From positions 1-57,479 of the forward strand of contig NZ_FXTI01000015.1 of assembly GCF_900182565.1 (NCBI RefSeq): DNA of 57,479 nt. Reading direction: 5' to 3'. The notes under the pieces are model-generated. The model worked only from the letters and a program-made list of their open reading frames with translations, was not told where the DNA came from and ran no database searches. Origin of the DNA: Melghirimyces algeriensis (GTDB lineage: Bacteria; Bacillota; Bacilli; Thermoactinomycetales; DSM-45169). Of this stretch, positions 6,321 to 15,506 are shown piece by piece. The number at the start of each line of letters is the position of its first letter. Positions within the stretch are counted from its first letter, which is position 1. A program made the position numbers and the translations under genes.

Positions 6321-8123
6321 ATGTCAACGATAAAATATGCTATACGGGAGGTGGAAAGGATCGCATGGGTTAATGGGCGATGGATCAACCGCGAAGATCG
6401 GCAAGAGATGATTGATGCGTCTAAGAAGCTCATCAAGACATATACGGATAACATCAATGAGCTTTCCTCTGACGATTTAGAGGAACTGGAACGCGAAATT
6501 AACGAACTCGAACGGTTGGAGCGTATTCATCGTGCTGAGGTGGATATGCTTTATTTCTTTTACGAGTATTTTTCGGATGCACGAAACCCAGGGAATCCGG
6601 ATAACTTGGTTCCTACGCCGGACGTTGACATGGACGACGCTCCACCGTTTCACCAGAAGTTGTCACGTATTCTAGATTCGGTTTCTAATCGAAATAAAAC
6701 CGCACGTATCGCATGGGCGGCGAGTCGTGGTCATGCTAAATCAGCGTATTTATCAAACGCTTTTCCCGTACGCGAGATCGTGTATCGTAAAAGAAAAATG
6801 ATTTTGATTATCTCGGAGACTAACGCGGGGTCAATTAAGTTTCTCAAATGGGCATCGTCGCAGCTAAAGTTCAATTTAAAACTCCGCGAGGACTTCGGCG
6901 AATTACTTTACGAACAGAAGTCGAGGAACGAAAAAGATTCCGAAACAGCGTTTCTCACGACAAGTGGAATCAAAATGGAAGCGACATCACTAGGTACACA
7001 AATTCGGGGTTTCCGTAATGGATCACAGCGACCTGATTTGATTATCTTAGATGACCTTGAATCAAGGGACTCTAACAATACTCCCGAATTGCGACAAAAG
7101 GCTAAAGACTGGCTAAACTCCGACTTGATGCCTGCTTACGACCCAACGTGTACCGCAGTTATTTTTATGGGTACGATCGTCCACCCGGATTCACTTTTAA
7201 ATTACGTGCTTAATGAACGTCGCGATTTCATTAAAAATAAGTTCCCAGCAATTCTTTCTCACCCTGAACGGACTGATTTATGGTCGGAGTTCGAACGGAT
7301 ATACAAGGAGTACGAGCCGACACAAGAAGAGTACGACGCGATGGAGTACGCTGACGAGGAAACAAGGACTCCGAACGAAGAGGCGGCACTTAGGTTTTAC
7401 CGCGAAAACAAAGAAGAAATGGACAGAGGGGTTAAGGTCTTATGGCCTCAACGGTTTCCTATGTACGAGTTAATACTTGAAAAGCAGAACTACGGAACGA
7501 AAGCATTTAACTCGGAATTTATGAACAACCCTATCGACGAGGAGTCTCGCATATTCAAGCCGGAGAATTTTTACTACTGGGATGATAGAGATCCTGGTTT
7601 TACTGTGCCCGCAAAGGGATACGATGTCTTTATGGGCGTAGATTTTGCGATGGGGAAACAACGTGGGGATTATAGTGCAATCGTCACGATTGCAAGGGAC
7701 AGCAAAACAAAGCGGAATCTAGTTGTAGATGCGTGGGGAGATAGAGTACACCCGGATACTTTTATAAAAATCATCGTTGACAAGGTTTTGAAATATCAGC
7801 CGACACGAATAGCAGCAGAAGCGCAAGCCGCACAGGAGTTTTTTACTTTTAAACTCAAGGAGGCGTTGAGGGCTAAGGGGTATCCTTCTGGAACAAGGGT
7901 CAAGGAAGTAAAGCACAGGACGCGAAAAGAATTGCGCATTGAAGCATTATTGCCGGAGATCGAAAGCGGGCGTTTGCAGTTTTGCCGCAAGCACTCGCTT
8001 TTGTTGTGGCAATTTGAAGCATATCCGCAAGACCACGACGACTTACCTGACGCGCTTGCGATGGCGTGGGATATTGCGAAGAAAGGTGCGCGGGAAGTCG
8101 TGACGAAACCCATATGGCTCTAA
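6321..8123 (+). CDS. terL: Terminase large subunit
   Basis: 600 residues, normal for the family. The ATPase domain shows a Walker A-like ASRGHAKS at ~134-141, Walker B LIILDD at ~240-245, then a VIFMGT coupling motif. The nuclease domain shows GVDFAMG...DYSAI near residues 440-455 and a C-terminal DHDDLPDALAMAWD near 575. TerL packages DNA into the prohead and cuts the concatemer. The ATG at 6321 has no ribosome site; a GGGAGGTGG lies 25 bases inside, without an in-frame ATG/GTG/TTG at the right distance, so the start is less certain than the rest. It opens the late head/tail operon. The internal helical N-terminus is typical of Bacillus-type TerL. Confidence 0.92.
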   Translation: MSTIKYAIREVERIAWVNGRWINREDRQEMIDASKKLIKTYTDNINELSSDDLEELEREINELERLERIHRAEVDMLYFFYEYFSDARNPGNPDNLVPTPDVDMDDAPPFHQKLSRILDSVSNRNKTARIAWAASRGHAKSAYLSNAFPVREIVYRKRKMILIISETNAGSIKFLKWASSQLKFNLKLREDFGELLYEQKSRNEKDSETAFLTTSGIKMEATSLGTQIRGFRNGSQRPDLIILDDLESRDSNNTPELRQKAKDWLNSDLMPAYDPTCTAVIFMGTIVHPDSLLNYVLNERRDFIKNKFPAILSHPERTDLWSEFERIYKEYEPTQEEYDAMEYADEETRTPNEEAALRFYRENKEEMDRGVKVLWPQRFPMYELILEKQNYGTKAFNSEFMNNPIDEESRIFKPENFYYWDDRDPGFTVPAKGYDVFMGVDFAMGKQRGDYSAIVTIARDSKTKRNLVVDAWGDRVHPDTFIKIIVDKVLKYQPTRIAAEAQAAQEFFTFKLKEALRAKGYPSGTRVKEVKHRTRKELRIEALLPEIESGRLQFCRKHSLLLWQFEAYPQDHDDLPDALAMAWDIAKKGAREVVTKPIWL

Positions 8124-8144
8124 TTAACGAAAGGAGGGAAATCC

Positions 8145-9731
8145 ATGACTAAATTATTCGATGTGGGCGGACAGTTTCCGGATGACGCATCACTTGAACG
8201 TCTAGCTAAATACGAAATAGGGAGGAAGATATTCAAGGGACGCCTCGAAGAAATTCGGGACCGCGCGCTAGCAATTTATAAAAGCGATGACAGTAGACGA
8301 ATGCAGTACGAGCAATTAAAGACATTACTTATCGTAGTTAATTTACCTGATATCCTTTTGACAAAGCCCGCTGATTTGATGGTGGGTGAAACGCCGAGTT
8401 ATGAAACGGGATTGTCAGACGAGACAAGAGAACAGAAAGCACTTGCAGATATTGTAGAGAAAAACAGTATCTCTAAGATGATTCACGAGACGGTGATTGG
8501 AGGAGGGTACCGGGGAGATTCTTTTTTAAAGGTTCGAAACGATTATCGCGAAGATTTCAGCGAAACGCCGGACGGGAAGCCTCCGTCAGGAGTCAAACGG
8601 GAGCCGATCGTTGAACCGATCGACCCATCATTCGTTTTTCCGGAAACCTCGGATAAAAATCGAAAGAAATTCAAGGCGATCAACGTCGCATTTGTCGATT
8701 GGGTAGATGGCGGTAAGGAAGAAATACCGTTTCTTGAAGTTGAGAGGCACGTTCCCGGATACATCTATCGAGAACGCTTCCGCTTGACGGGACAACGCGT
8801 CGAGCGAGTAGACGACGTAGATATTAGCGTATTTGATATCAATGAACAAATAGGGGAAACAGAGGTAATCGAAACTGGAATACCACGTTTGTTGGTATTC
8901 CATATCCCATATAAGACAACTGATGACGAATGGCAAGGGATAAGTGGAGTCGAAAAAATGGAATCTGTTTTACAAGCGATTAACGAACGCTTGGTACAAA
9001 TAGACTACATCCTATGGAAACATGCAGACCCGACGATGTACGGTCCAGACTTGGAGAACAACGCACAGCAGATCGGAACAAGCGGCATGTATATCAAGGT
9101 CGAAAAGGAAGACCATACGCCAGGGGCTGTGACATGGGATTCGAAAATGGACGGAGCATTTAGGGAACTTGACTATCTGATCGGAATCGTTTACCAGTTA
9201 GCAGAAACTCCGCAATGGCTGTTCGGTACAGTTATCTCCGAACGAGGAACAGACGGGGGGACGGGAACGTCTCATACGGACAGTGCCGCGATTAAATCAA
9301 GATTTATGCCGATCTTATCAAAGGTAAAGCGTATAAGGATGCACGTTGACACTGCAATTCGGGATGCATTATTAACTGCAATGGAAATTGAAAATAGAGC
9401 AAATGACGGCGTCGATGATTTCGAGCCATACGAACCGATCCGTCCGGTTATCAAATGGAAGGATGGTATTCCAGCGAATGAAAAAGAGCTTGCTGAAATC
9501 GTTGCTATTCGCACAGGAAATAAACCGAATCTCGATGTGCAGTCCGCAATTAAGATGCAGGACGAGGTTGATGACAAGAAAGCAAAAGAAATTATGCGCA
9601 GAATTAAAAGGGACGAAGAGGACACATTCGGAACTGTTGATGCGTCTATTTTTAATGCGACTAAACAGGAGCAACAAGAAAAACCGGAAGAGGAATCGGA
9701 AAAAGAAAAATTCGAGAGCGGGGATAAATAA
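8145..9731 (+). CDS. Portal protein (SPP1 Gp6-like)
   Basis: 528 residues, 21 bases after TerL, with AAAGGAGGGAAATCC before the ATG. The order of elements fits SPP1-type portals: an N-terminal ADLMVGETPSYETG clip/wing segment, a central region with VEKMESVLQAINERLVQIDYILWKH split between ~265 and 290, an ETPQWLFG tunnel-loop segment near 355, and a long charged C-terminal helix rich in Glu/Lys. It forms the 12-mer ring through which TerL pumps DNA. Its stop TAA overlaps the next ATG by one base (TAATG), suggesting coupled translation. Confidence 0.9.
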   Translation: MTKLFDVGGQFPDDASLERLAKYEIGRKIFKGRLEEIRDRALAIYKSDDSRRMQYEQLKTLLIVVNLPDILLTKPADLMVGETPSYETGLSDETREQKALADIVEKNSISKMIHETVIGGGYRGDSFLKVRNDYREDFSETPDGKPPSGVKREPIVEPIDPSFVFPETSDKNRKKFKAINVAFVDWVDGGKEEIPFLEVERHVPGYIYRERFRLTGQRVERVDDVDISVFDINEQIGETEVIETGIPRLLVFHIPYKTTDDEWQGISGVEKMESVLQAINERLVQIDYILWKHADPTMYGPDLENNAQQIGTSGMYIKVEKEDHTPGAVTWDSKMDGAFRELDYLIGIVYQLAETPQWLFGTVISERGTDGGTGTSHTDSAAIKSRFMPILSKVKRIRMHVDTAIRDALLTAMEIENRANDGVDDFEPYEPIRPVIKWKDGIPANEKELAEIVAIRTGNKPNLDVQSAIKMQDEVDDKKAKEIMRRIKRDEEDTFGTVDASIFNATKQEQQEKPEEESEKEKFESGDK

Positions 9732-10651
9732 TGCGTATTCCCCCGAAACCAAACTACGAATACGAAGTTGATGAATTAGTACGCCATTATCAACGAACTA
9801 TACGTGAAATACTCGCGGAGTTGGAACGATTTGATTTAACGGATTATCGGAAAGAAAATGCGCGTGCACTACTGATGTATATCTCCGAATTGCTGGCCGA
9901 TCTAAATGAAAATGCGGCAGCATGGGTAAAAACAAACATTCCGAAAGCAGCACAAGAGGGCGTTTCTCACACTATTTATGAACTCGGCGTTGTCCCTACA
10001 CTAACGGAAGCCAACCGGATGTTTAAGTTTAATCGCCCGAACAAAGAGGCTATCGAGGCAATCGTAGCAGATACACAAGCCGATCTTTTAGCGGTAACAC
10101 AAAATGTTGAACGAAAAGTACGTTCAGCCGTCCGACAAGTGACGGCTGAAGTCATGCGGCACAACTTGACACGAGGGCTCAATGGCGTAAAGGGAATTAG
10201 GAGTGAAATCCTTTTCGAACTAAGAAAACGTCTAGGTGATTCCGTTAACACCGGGATTATTGACGCTGCGGGGCGCCGTTGGAAACCGAGAGTATACGTT
10301 GATATGTTGTCGCGTACAAAACTTATGGAAACGTACCACACGGCGAAGATAAACGAAGCACTCGGAAGGGGTGCATATTTGGCATTAATTTCGGCGCACG
10401 GTGCGAAGGATGCCTGTCGATTTCATGAAGGCCGGATTATGAAGTTATCCCCCAACGCTCCGGGGAATTATCCGACGTATGACGAATTGCACGCTTCAGG
10501 TCAGATATGGCATCCAAGGTGTGCGCATACCTTCACAACGTTCATGTCAGAAGAATATTTACCTGCGGATGTAAAGAGAAAAGCAGAGCGACAGGCAGAA
10601 CGGGGTGAACGTGCGCTAGCTACTGGCGGAAGAGATCCAAAAATCGATTGA
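9731..10651 (+). CDS. Minor head protein / head morphogenesis (SPP1 Gp7, Mu F-like)
   Basis: 306 residues. The C-terminal region has the conserved Mu F/SPP1 gp7 pattern: RTKLMETYHTAKINEAL near 200, an HGAKDACRFHEG segment, a PTYDELHASGQIWHPRCAHT motif with conserved His/Cys near 260-280. These proteins bind the portal and help assemble the prohead and route DNA. The gene overlaps the portal by one base and shares its ribosome region. Confidence 0.88.
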   Translation: MRIPPKPNYEYEVDELVRHYQRTIREILAELERFDLTDYRKENARALLMYISELLADLNENAAAWVKTNIPKAAQEGVSHTIYELGVVPTLTEANRMFKFNRPNKEAIEAIVADTQADLLAVTQNVERKVRSAVRQVTAEVMRHNLTRGLNGVKGIRSEILFELRKRLGDSVNTGIIDAAGRRWKPRVYVDMLSRTKLMETYHTAKINEALGRGAYLALISAHGAKDACRFHEGRIMKLSPNAPGNYPTYDELHASGQIWHPRCAHTFTTFMSEEYLPADVKRKAERQAERGERALATGGRDPKID

Positions 10652-10766
10652 GCTACCCGCGGTGTACTTCGACTCTTAATAATTCGTGTCCTGGACGGAA
10701 GACATTAAAAGCCGCATAATTTTCGAGGCGTTGCTCGTTAAAAACGAATATGGAGGTTATTACGAA

Positions 10767-11480
10767 ATGAAAAAGAAAAAACGTAGTTTGAAAATGAATT
10801 TGCAGTTTTTTGCGGAAGAAACAAAAGAAACAGATACGGAACCGTCTACTGAACCGTCGCAAAAGCAGACCCAGGATAAAATGATACCGTATGAACGTTT
10901 TAAAGAGGTCAACGATAGTTTGAAGTCGTTTAAGGAAACGTTTAAGAAACTAGGACTTGAAGATGTAGAGGAACTAAAGGGAATCGTAAGTAATTACAAA
11001 AAACTCCAAGATGAGCGAAAAAAAGCGGAGCGCGAAAAAATGTCAGAGATTGATAGACTTAAAGTAGAACGTGACGAGGCATTGACCGGAAAAGAGAATT
11101 TCGAGAAGCAACTCGCTGAAGTAAAAGAGCGCATTCGTGAACAGGCTATTCAAAGCGAATTTATAAAAGTCGCGATGGCAAACAACATCGACTACATTGA
11201 TGATGCGCTCAAATTAGCCGATTTCTCTAACGTTGAATACAACGAAGACGGCGGTGTAAAAGGTGTAGAGGAAGTTGTAAAATACCTTGCCAAGAATAAA
11301 CCGTTCTTACTGAAACAACAGGAAGTAAAAGAACCGAAGCAAATCGGATCACCCTCCAATCCAGCACCTAACAGAGATGCAAGGACACTGCAAGCACAGT
11401 TAGAAGAAGCGAAAAAAGAAAAGAACCTTAGTAGGGTAATCGAATTGTCCAATAAACTGAAGGGTTTACTTAAATCGTAA
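10767..11480 (+). CDS. Scaffolding protein
   Basis: 237 residues from ATG 10767, which has TGGAGG at the right distance. A GTG 27 codons upstream has no such site. The N-terminus contains KMNLQFFAE, a hallmark of firmicute phage scaffold and capsid precursor proteins, and the body is almost all charged coiled coil (~45-140), then a region with NNIDYIDDALKLAD and a helical end with VIELSNKLKGLLKS that should bind capsid. It guides capsid assembly and leaves the head before packaging. Confidence 0.85.
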   Translation: MKKKKRSLKMNLQFFAEETKETDTEPSTEPSQKQTQDKMIPYERFKEVNDSLKSFKETFKKLGLEDVEELKGIVSNYKKLQDERKKAEREKMSEIDRLKVERDEALTGKENFEKQLAEVKERIREQAIQSEFIKVAMANNIDYIDDALKLADFSNVEYNEDGGVKGVEEVVKYLAKNKPFLLKQQEVKEPKQIGSPSNPAPNRDARTLQAQLEEAKKEKNLSRVIELSNKLKGLLKS

Positions 11481-11486
11481 AAACAC

Positions 11487-11508
11487 CCGCCGAAAGGCGG
11501 TTTATTTA
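11487..11508 (+). terminator. Weak hairpin before the capsid gene
   Basis: CCGCC (11487-11491), GAAA loop, GGCGG (11496-11500), then TTTATTT. Within an operon it probably tunes or protects mRNA ends rather than stops transcription fully. Confidence 0.5.
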
Positions 11509-11535
11509 ATTTCAAAGCAAAAGGAGTAATGGTTT

Positions 11536-12651
11536 ATGTTATTGACTTATGACTTTAAAGACCAGGTACGCCAACTTGACGAAGGAATTAGCTTGATTAT
11601 TGACGATGAGCCTACGTTGCTCGGACTTGTCGGGTTTGGCGGGGAGTCTTTATATCAAACGAAATTTGAGTGGATGAGTGATCGTCTGAACTCCAATCTG
11701 TCAAGTGTGAAAGGTGCCAAACTTGCCTCTGATACAGTTATTACTGTTCCTGAAGGTGATGGAGAGAAATTCCGAGTGAATGCAATTGTGGTTGCTGGTG
11801 AAGAGTATATGCGTGTCACTGATATCAACGGAGATGATATTACCGTTGAGCGCGGATTCGACGGGACCACTGCTGCTGATCTTGCCGATGGTGCCGAATT
11901 GCGGATAGTTTCTCGTCCTCAACCCGAAGGTGCAATGCCCGGTGAAGATGAGGGGCATGATCGGTATGTAGATTACAACTTTTCTCAAATTATTGAGCGG
12001 TACGCATCTGTTTCTAATACGCAGCAAGCCGTTCGTACTCACAACGTGACCGACGAATTACAGTATCAGGTCGAGTTACGACTAAAAGAAATGGCACGTG
12101 AGTTTAACGATTGGTTGATTTATGGACGTCGTCATGATGCAGGGCGGAATATTCCTCGTATGACTGGTGGTCTTTTACATTTCTCTGAAATGAAAGGTTC
12201 CGCCAAACAAAATGCTAATGGTAATGAAGTTAACGCAAAAATGCTGAATGACCTCATGGAAAAAGTATACCAACGTGGAGGAAATGTTAACACAATTTTG
12301 ACCAACACAGCAGGATCACGCCAAATCTCTAAACTTTTAAGTGATAATGTACGGGTTGTTCGCGAAGATCAAAAAGCGGGACGCGTAATCATGGAATACA
12401 TTTCTGACATCGTAGGTGGCTCTTCGGCTACCGTTGTCGTTGACCCGAACTTCCCGAAAAACAAAGTCGCGTTACTGGATCGAAGTATTCTTTCCTTGCG
12501 TCCTCTGCGTCCGGTTTATGACGTTGATGCGTCCGTCCCTGGTGCCGATTTTGTAGCTCGTCAGATTCGCGGAGAATACGGAATCCAAGTTAAAAATGCC
12601 AACGAGAAAGTCGCTATTCTGGAAAACATCTCTACTAGCGTTACTGCTTGA
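11536..12651 (+). CDS. Major capsid protein (SU10/DUF5309-type)
   Basis: 371 residues behind AAAGGAGTAATGGTTT. The sequence pattern fits the SU10-type HK97-fold capsid family: LTYDFKDQVRQLDEGISLI at the start, an inserted ~60-residue beta-rich domain (residues ~55-120, VPEGDGEKFRV...EEYMRVTDI) and then VTDELQYQVELRLKEMAREF and a C-terminal segment with ADFVARQIRGEYGIQVKN. It forms the shell of the head. A hairpin lies on each side of the gene, as often seen for highly expressed capsid genes. The insert may form a surface domain. Confidence 0.88.
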   Translation: MLLTYDFKDQVRQLDEGISLIIDDEPTLLGLVGFGGESLYQTKFEWMSDRLNSNLSSVKGAKLASDTVITVPEGDGEKFRVNAIVVAGEEYMRVTDINGDDITVERGFDGTTAADLADGAELRIVSRPQPEGAMPGEDEGHDRYVDYNFSQIIERYASVSNTQQAVRTHNVTDELQYQVELRLKEMAREFNDWLIYGRRHDAGRNIPRMTGGLLHFSEMKGSAKQNANGNEVNAKMLNDLMEKVYQRGGNVNTILTNTAGSRQISKLLSDNVRVVREDQKAGRVIMEYISDIVGGSSATVVVDPNFPKNKVALLDRSILSLRPLRPVYDVDASVPGADFVARQIRGEYGIQVKNANEKVAILENISTSVTA

Positions 12652-12652
12652 T

Positions 12653-12686
12653 TTAAGCGCCCTTCACTTAAGGGGCGCTTAATTCC
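12653..12686 (+). terminator. Hairpin after the capsid gene
   Basis: TTAAGCGCCC (12653-12662) pairs with GGGCGCTTAA (12673-12682), 10 bp, then TTCC. It has little T-run and so may act as a partial terminator or RNA-stability element between capsid and connector genes. Confidence 0.6.
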
Positions 12687-12704
12687 TTCGAAAGGAGGGT
12701 CAAC

Positions 12705-12956
12705 ATGGCGAAGTATAAAGCACATCCCTTTTACATTGTGGATTCAGGTCGCAGTCGAATAAGCTTTAACCACAATGGTTTTTACGAAACACAAGACCGT
12801 AAGGAAATCGATATTTTAGATAAATTGTGTCCAACGTGGGTTAAACGTCTTGATGATCAACTTGATGATCAGATGGAATCTGAAAAGAAAGCTGAAGAAA
12901 AACAAGCGGAGAAAAAGGTAACCGTCTATAAGCGCAAAAAGACCTCCGCTAAATAA
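12705..12956 (+). CDS. Small head-region protein, 83 aa
   Basis: ATG behind GAAAGGAGGGTCAAC. The N-terminal half (KAHPFYIVDSGRSRISF, then ETQDRKEIDILDKL) reads as a small beta/alpha domain and the C-terminal third is a highly charged helix (ESEKKAEEKQAEKK). The slot between capsid and first connector is often filled by a small accessory protein (YqbF-like or Rho-N-like). No specific function is recognised. Confidence 0.6.
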   Translation: MAKYKAHPFYIVDSGRSRISFNHNGFYETQDRKEIDILDKLCPTWVKRLDDQLDDQMESEKKAEEKQAEKKVTVYKRKKTSAK

Positions 12957-12973
12957 CAGGAGGTGAGTGCAGA

Positions 12974-13360
12974 ATGGCGGAAACGGTCACGCTGGAACAG
13001 GCGAAACAATACTTCAACGAATATGTTCTGCATAGCAATGCTTGGGACGAGGCAGACGACAAACGAAAACAAAAGTCATTGAACAATGCGGAACGAGTGT
13101 TGTACCGATATTACAGTGAATATGACGAACAAGACGCAAACAACATGCTACCGTGGGAGGCAGTCTGTGAGCAGGCGTTATGGATGCTTCGTATGAATGA
13201 CGCTATATTACAAGCGGAGCAAGGCGTTATGCAGGTTAGCGCGGATGGTGTCTCCGTCTTAACAAAAGGGAATGCGACCAACAGAATCGCACCTGAGGCA
13301 AAACGGATCGTCGCAGACGCAAAGGACACCATGGGCCGCGTAGTCTGGACGGTGATTTGA
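12974..13360 (+). CDS. Head-tail connector/adaptor (YqbG, SPP1 gp15-like)
   Basis: 128 residues, 17 bases after the previous gene with AGGAGGTGAGTGCAG before the ATG. All-helical composition with LEQAKQYFNEYVLHS at the start and a central LPWEAVCEQALWMLRMNDAI, fitting gp15/gp6-like connectors that add the first ring below the portal. Assigned by position in the head-completion block and by general pattern, not by a strict motif. Confidence 0.7.
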   Translation: MAETVTLEQAKQYFNEYVLHSNAWDEADDKRKQKSLNNAERVLYRYYSEYDEQDANNMLPWEAVCEQALWMLRMNDAILQAEQGVMQVSADGVSVLTKGNATNRIAPEAKRIVADAKDTMGRVVWTVI

Positions 13361-13361
13361 C

Positions 13362-13682
13362 GTGGCGCTTATTCCGTTACGACAGACCGTCACAATTACG
13401 CGGAGTACAGGAGAACTGGACGAATGGGGACGTCCGATAATGGGCGAACCAGAAGCATTTAAATGTCGTGCTCGCGAGGTAACCGAAGTAGTTGAAAACC
13501 CGCGAGGTGAGGAAGTCTTGGCGCATGTCGTATTTCTTCTAGATCAACTGGTTCCCGTAGGTTATGGTGACAATCTGTCGTATACAAACGAGATTGGAAT
13601 CAAATACGAAGGGAAACCCAAAAGGGTTAGTGTGATCCGTGATTTTAGCGGAAAACCGCTCTTTACGAAGGTGTTTTTATGA
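13362..13682 (+). CDS. Head closure/stopper protein (YqbH/XkdH, SPP1 gp16-like)
   Basis: 106 residues from GTG 13362, one base after the previous stop, so translation is coupled. A beta-rich protein with RQTVTITRSTGELDEWGRP at the start and a repeated V-beta pattern to the end (PKRVSVIRDFSG). These features and the position match the stopper family that closes the connector after packaging. It overlaps the next gene by four bases (ATGA). Confidence 0.72.
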   Translation: MALIPLRQTVTITRSTGELDEWGRPIMGEPEAFKCRAREVTEVVENPRGEEVLAHVVFLLDQLVPVGYGDNLSYTNEIGIKYEGKPKRVSVIRDFSGKPLFTKVFL

Positions 13683-14095
13683 GTTTCTCGATTGATACCA
13701 GCCACTTTAAGATACGTATAGGTAAAATGATTCCATCAGTCCAAGCCACTGCGCGTACATCAATGCAGGCGACTGTAGATGATCTCGAACGCATCGCGAC
13801 AAACATTACGCCAATTGACACGGGGCAGCTACGACGAAGCGCAACGAAAAAAGTATCGGGAAAAACAATTATTGTCGGGGAGGTTGGTTTTTCAGCGGTC
13901 AATAATTCAAAAGGGTATGGTCCATTTAATTACGCAATATGGACCCATGAAGCATCCTATACGCCTAGTCATACAGGGGGAACGGACGGATACGCAATCG
14001 GAAATAAGTATCTTTCGCGTCCGCTATACGGGGAGGCAGAAAAGTACCTTCGTTGGTGGGCGGAAGGGATTAAGAAAGGATTGGAGGGTAGGTAG
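13679..14095 (+). CDS. HK97 gp10-like tail completion / minor capsid protein
   Basis: 138 residues. The core TPIDTGQLRRSATKKV, followed by a GEVGFSAVNN strand and a YAIWTHEASYTPSHTGG segment, is characteristic of the HK97-gp10/XkdI family, which acts at the head-tail joint. The C-terminal KYLSRPLYGEAEKYLRWW helix is also typical. Overlaps its neighbours on both sides (ATGA upstream, one base with the next GTG). Confidence 0.8.
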   Translation: MSFSIDTSHFKIRIGKMIPSVQATARTSMQATVDDLERIATNITPIDTGQLRRSATKKVSGKTIIVGEVGFSAVNNSKGYGPFNYAIWTHEASYTPSHTGGTDGYAIGNKYLSRPLYGEAEKYLRWWAEGIKKGLEGR

Positions 14096-14487
14096 TGCGT
14101 ATACTCGATTTAATTAACTGGATTAAAGGGCGAGTCCCCTACGACTTCTACCCTAACGAATTTCAACGTGACTCTCCGGATGCAAGCGCATATATCCGTA
14201 TCTATCCAGGAGAAGGCGTGGATAGTGATACAGGGAAGCGAATACCTCATTTTCAGGTATTAGTCAGAGGAGACGTAGAGGCATATCCAGAGACAGAAGA
14301 GAAGTCAAACGAGATATTCAACGCGATCACAAACCAGCGTGATATATGGATCGGAAATGAATATGTCGTTCAAATCAAGGCACAGGGTTCTGCGCCTTTT
14401 TATATTGGCTTGGACGAAAACAGACGCCCGGTTTATTCGATGAACTTTCGGGCGATTATCAAACCGAATCTAAAAGGAGAGAAATAG
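14095..14487 (+). CDS. Tail terminator-like protein (YqbJ/XkdJ, gp17-like)
   Basis: 130 residues from GTG 14095, which overlaps the previous stop (TAGTG). It begins with a helix (RILDLINWIKGRVPYDFYP) followed by several beta strands and a FQVLVRGDVEAYPETEE segment, the layout of tail terminator proteins that cap the tail tube and join it to the head. Assigned from order and fold-like pattern. Confidence 0.7.
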   Translation: MRILDLINWIKGRVPYDFYPNEFQRDSPDASAYIRIYPGEGVDSDTGKRIPHFQVLVRGDVEAYPETEEKSNEIFNAITNQRDIWIGNEYVVQIKAQGSAPFYIGLDENRRPVYSMNFRAIIKPNLKGEK

Positions 14488-15021
14488 ATGCCCCAAATCA
14501 ATGTGCCGATTGGCCCTTGTGTCGTTGAGTTCGGAAAGACAGACCCTACAATTTTCAATATAACAAAAGGGGGCGTTGTTCTTACACTTGAAACAGAAGT
14601 TCACGATACAACTGTAGATCAGTTCGGGAACACGCCCGTAAAATCCGTTATTCTTGGACGTAATTTACAAGTAACGGTACCCATGGCGGAGTATGATCTA
14701 AATAAATTAGGTGCTGTTATGCCGGATTCTGATTTCGTGACTGATGCCACTGATCCCACCAAAGTAAAGCTAACGATAAGAGCAAATTCAGGTTTTGACT
14801 TATTGGCCCTTGCGGATCAATTAGTAATTAAACCAACAGACAAAAATGCAACTCCTAATGATTATGTAACGGTTCCTCTTGCTGGACCGATGGCTGACAT
14901 AGAGGCTACTTACGACAGCGAAAATGAGAGAATTTACAATATTACATTTAAAGCCTATGTCGATAGCGAAAACAACAACCAATTATTTATTCTTGGTGAT
15001 ACTACTGCATCTGAGACGTAA
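14488..15021 (+). CDS. Major tail tube protein
   Basis: 177 residues, starting directly after the previous stop with AAAGGAGAGAAATAG as ribosome site. All-beta composition with an early GPCVVEFGK strand and a VHDTTVDQFGNTPVKSV region as in tail tube monomers of siphoviruses, which stack as hexamers around the tape measure. Followed by a strong terminator, as expected for a highly expressed structural gene. Confidence 0.82.
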   Translation: MPQINVPIGPCVVEFGKTDPTIFNITKGGVVLTLETEVHDTTVDQFGNTPVKSVILGRNLQVTVPMAEYDLNKLGAVMPDSDFVTDATDPTKVKLTIRANSGFDLLALADQLVIKPTDKNATPNDYVTVPLAGPMADIEATYDSENERIYNITFKAYVDSENNNQLFILGDTTASET

Positions 15022-15050
15022 AAAGGCGGAACTTCCGCCTTTTTATTTTC
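15021..15050 (+). terminator. Rho-independent terminator after the tail tube gene
   Basis: AAAAGGCGGA (15021-15030) pairs with TTCCGCCTTTT across a very short loop, followed by TTTATTTT. Strong stem; it separates tail tube from tail chaperone genes. Confidence 0.8.
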
Positions 15051-15071
15051 TCTCTCAAGGGAGGTTAATAG

Positions 15072-15506
15072 GTGTTTAAGTGGATTAACAGAAGAAAAGA
15101 AAAAGTCTTCCCTGTTCGTACTGGTAATGACTTATATCTCGGAGAAAAACTCGTTAAGCCGCGTAAGGTTACTCCGATCGTCTGGAAAGAGCTTTTCGAA
15201 ATGGTCGAAAGCCTCCCTGCATGGGTTATCCAAGTCGCGCTTGTTCACAATCGAGAGGATTTCCCGGCTTATCTTGCGCATCTCATTCGGGTTTCTACGG
15301 ATGAAGTAGTAAAACTAACGTCCGTACTCAGCGGGATTGATGAAAAGTACATTTCGGAAAATGCGTCCATCCCGGAAATTATCGGATACATCACGGAAAC
15401 GGCGAAGCTGAACGACTTCAGTGGTGCGCTAAAAAACTTAAAGAGCCTCCTCCCCGCGAGTCTGACGACAATGTTCAGCGAGACAGCGGAGATGGAGGCG
15501 AAATAA
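15072..15506 (+). CDS. Tail assembly chaperone, short form (gpG-like)
   Basis: 144 residues from GTG 15072, behind AAGGGAGGTTAATAG. Helical protein with RKVTPIVWKELFEMVESLPAW and a middle helical bundle. Located between tail tube and tape measure, the standard place for gpG/gpGT chaperones that coat the tape measure during tail assembly. Near its end a slippery heptamer and a strong stem allow a -1 shift into the next frame, giving a longer fusion protein (see 15437-15814). Confidence 0.82.
   Translation: MFKWINRRKEKVFPVRTGNDLYLGEKLVKPRKVTPIVWKELFEMVESLPAWVIQVALVHNREDFPAYLAHLIRVSTDEVVKLTSVLSGIDEKYISENASIPEIIGYITETAKLNDFSGALKNLKSLLPASLTTMFSETAEMEAK
15431..15499 (+). promoter_or_regulatory. 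Programmed -1 ribosomal frameshift signal
   Basis: A AAA AAC at 15431-15437 is in the exact codon phase needed (CTA AAA AAC in the zero frame). Seven bases later 15445-15457 can pair with 15486-15499, 12 of 13 positions with one bulge and one mismatch. The -1 frame is open from the site through to 15814. This is the classic arrangement for gpG/gpGT synthesis. Confidence 0.85.
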
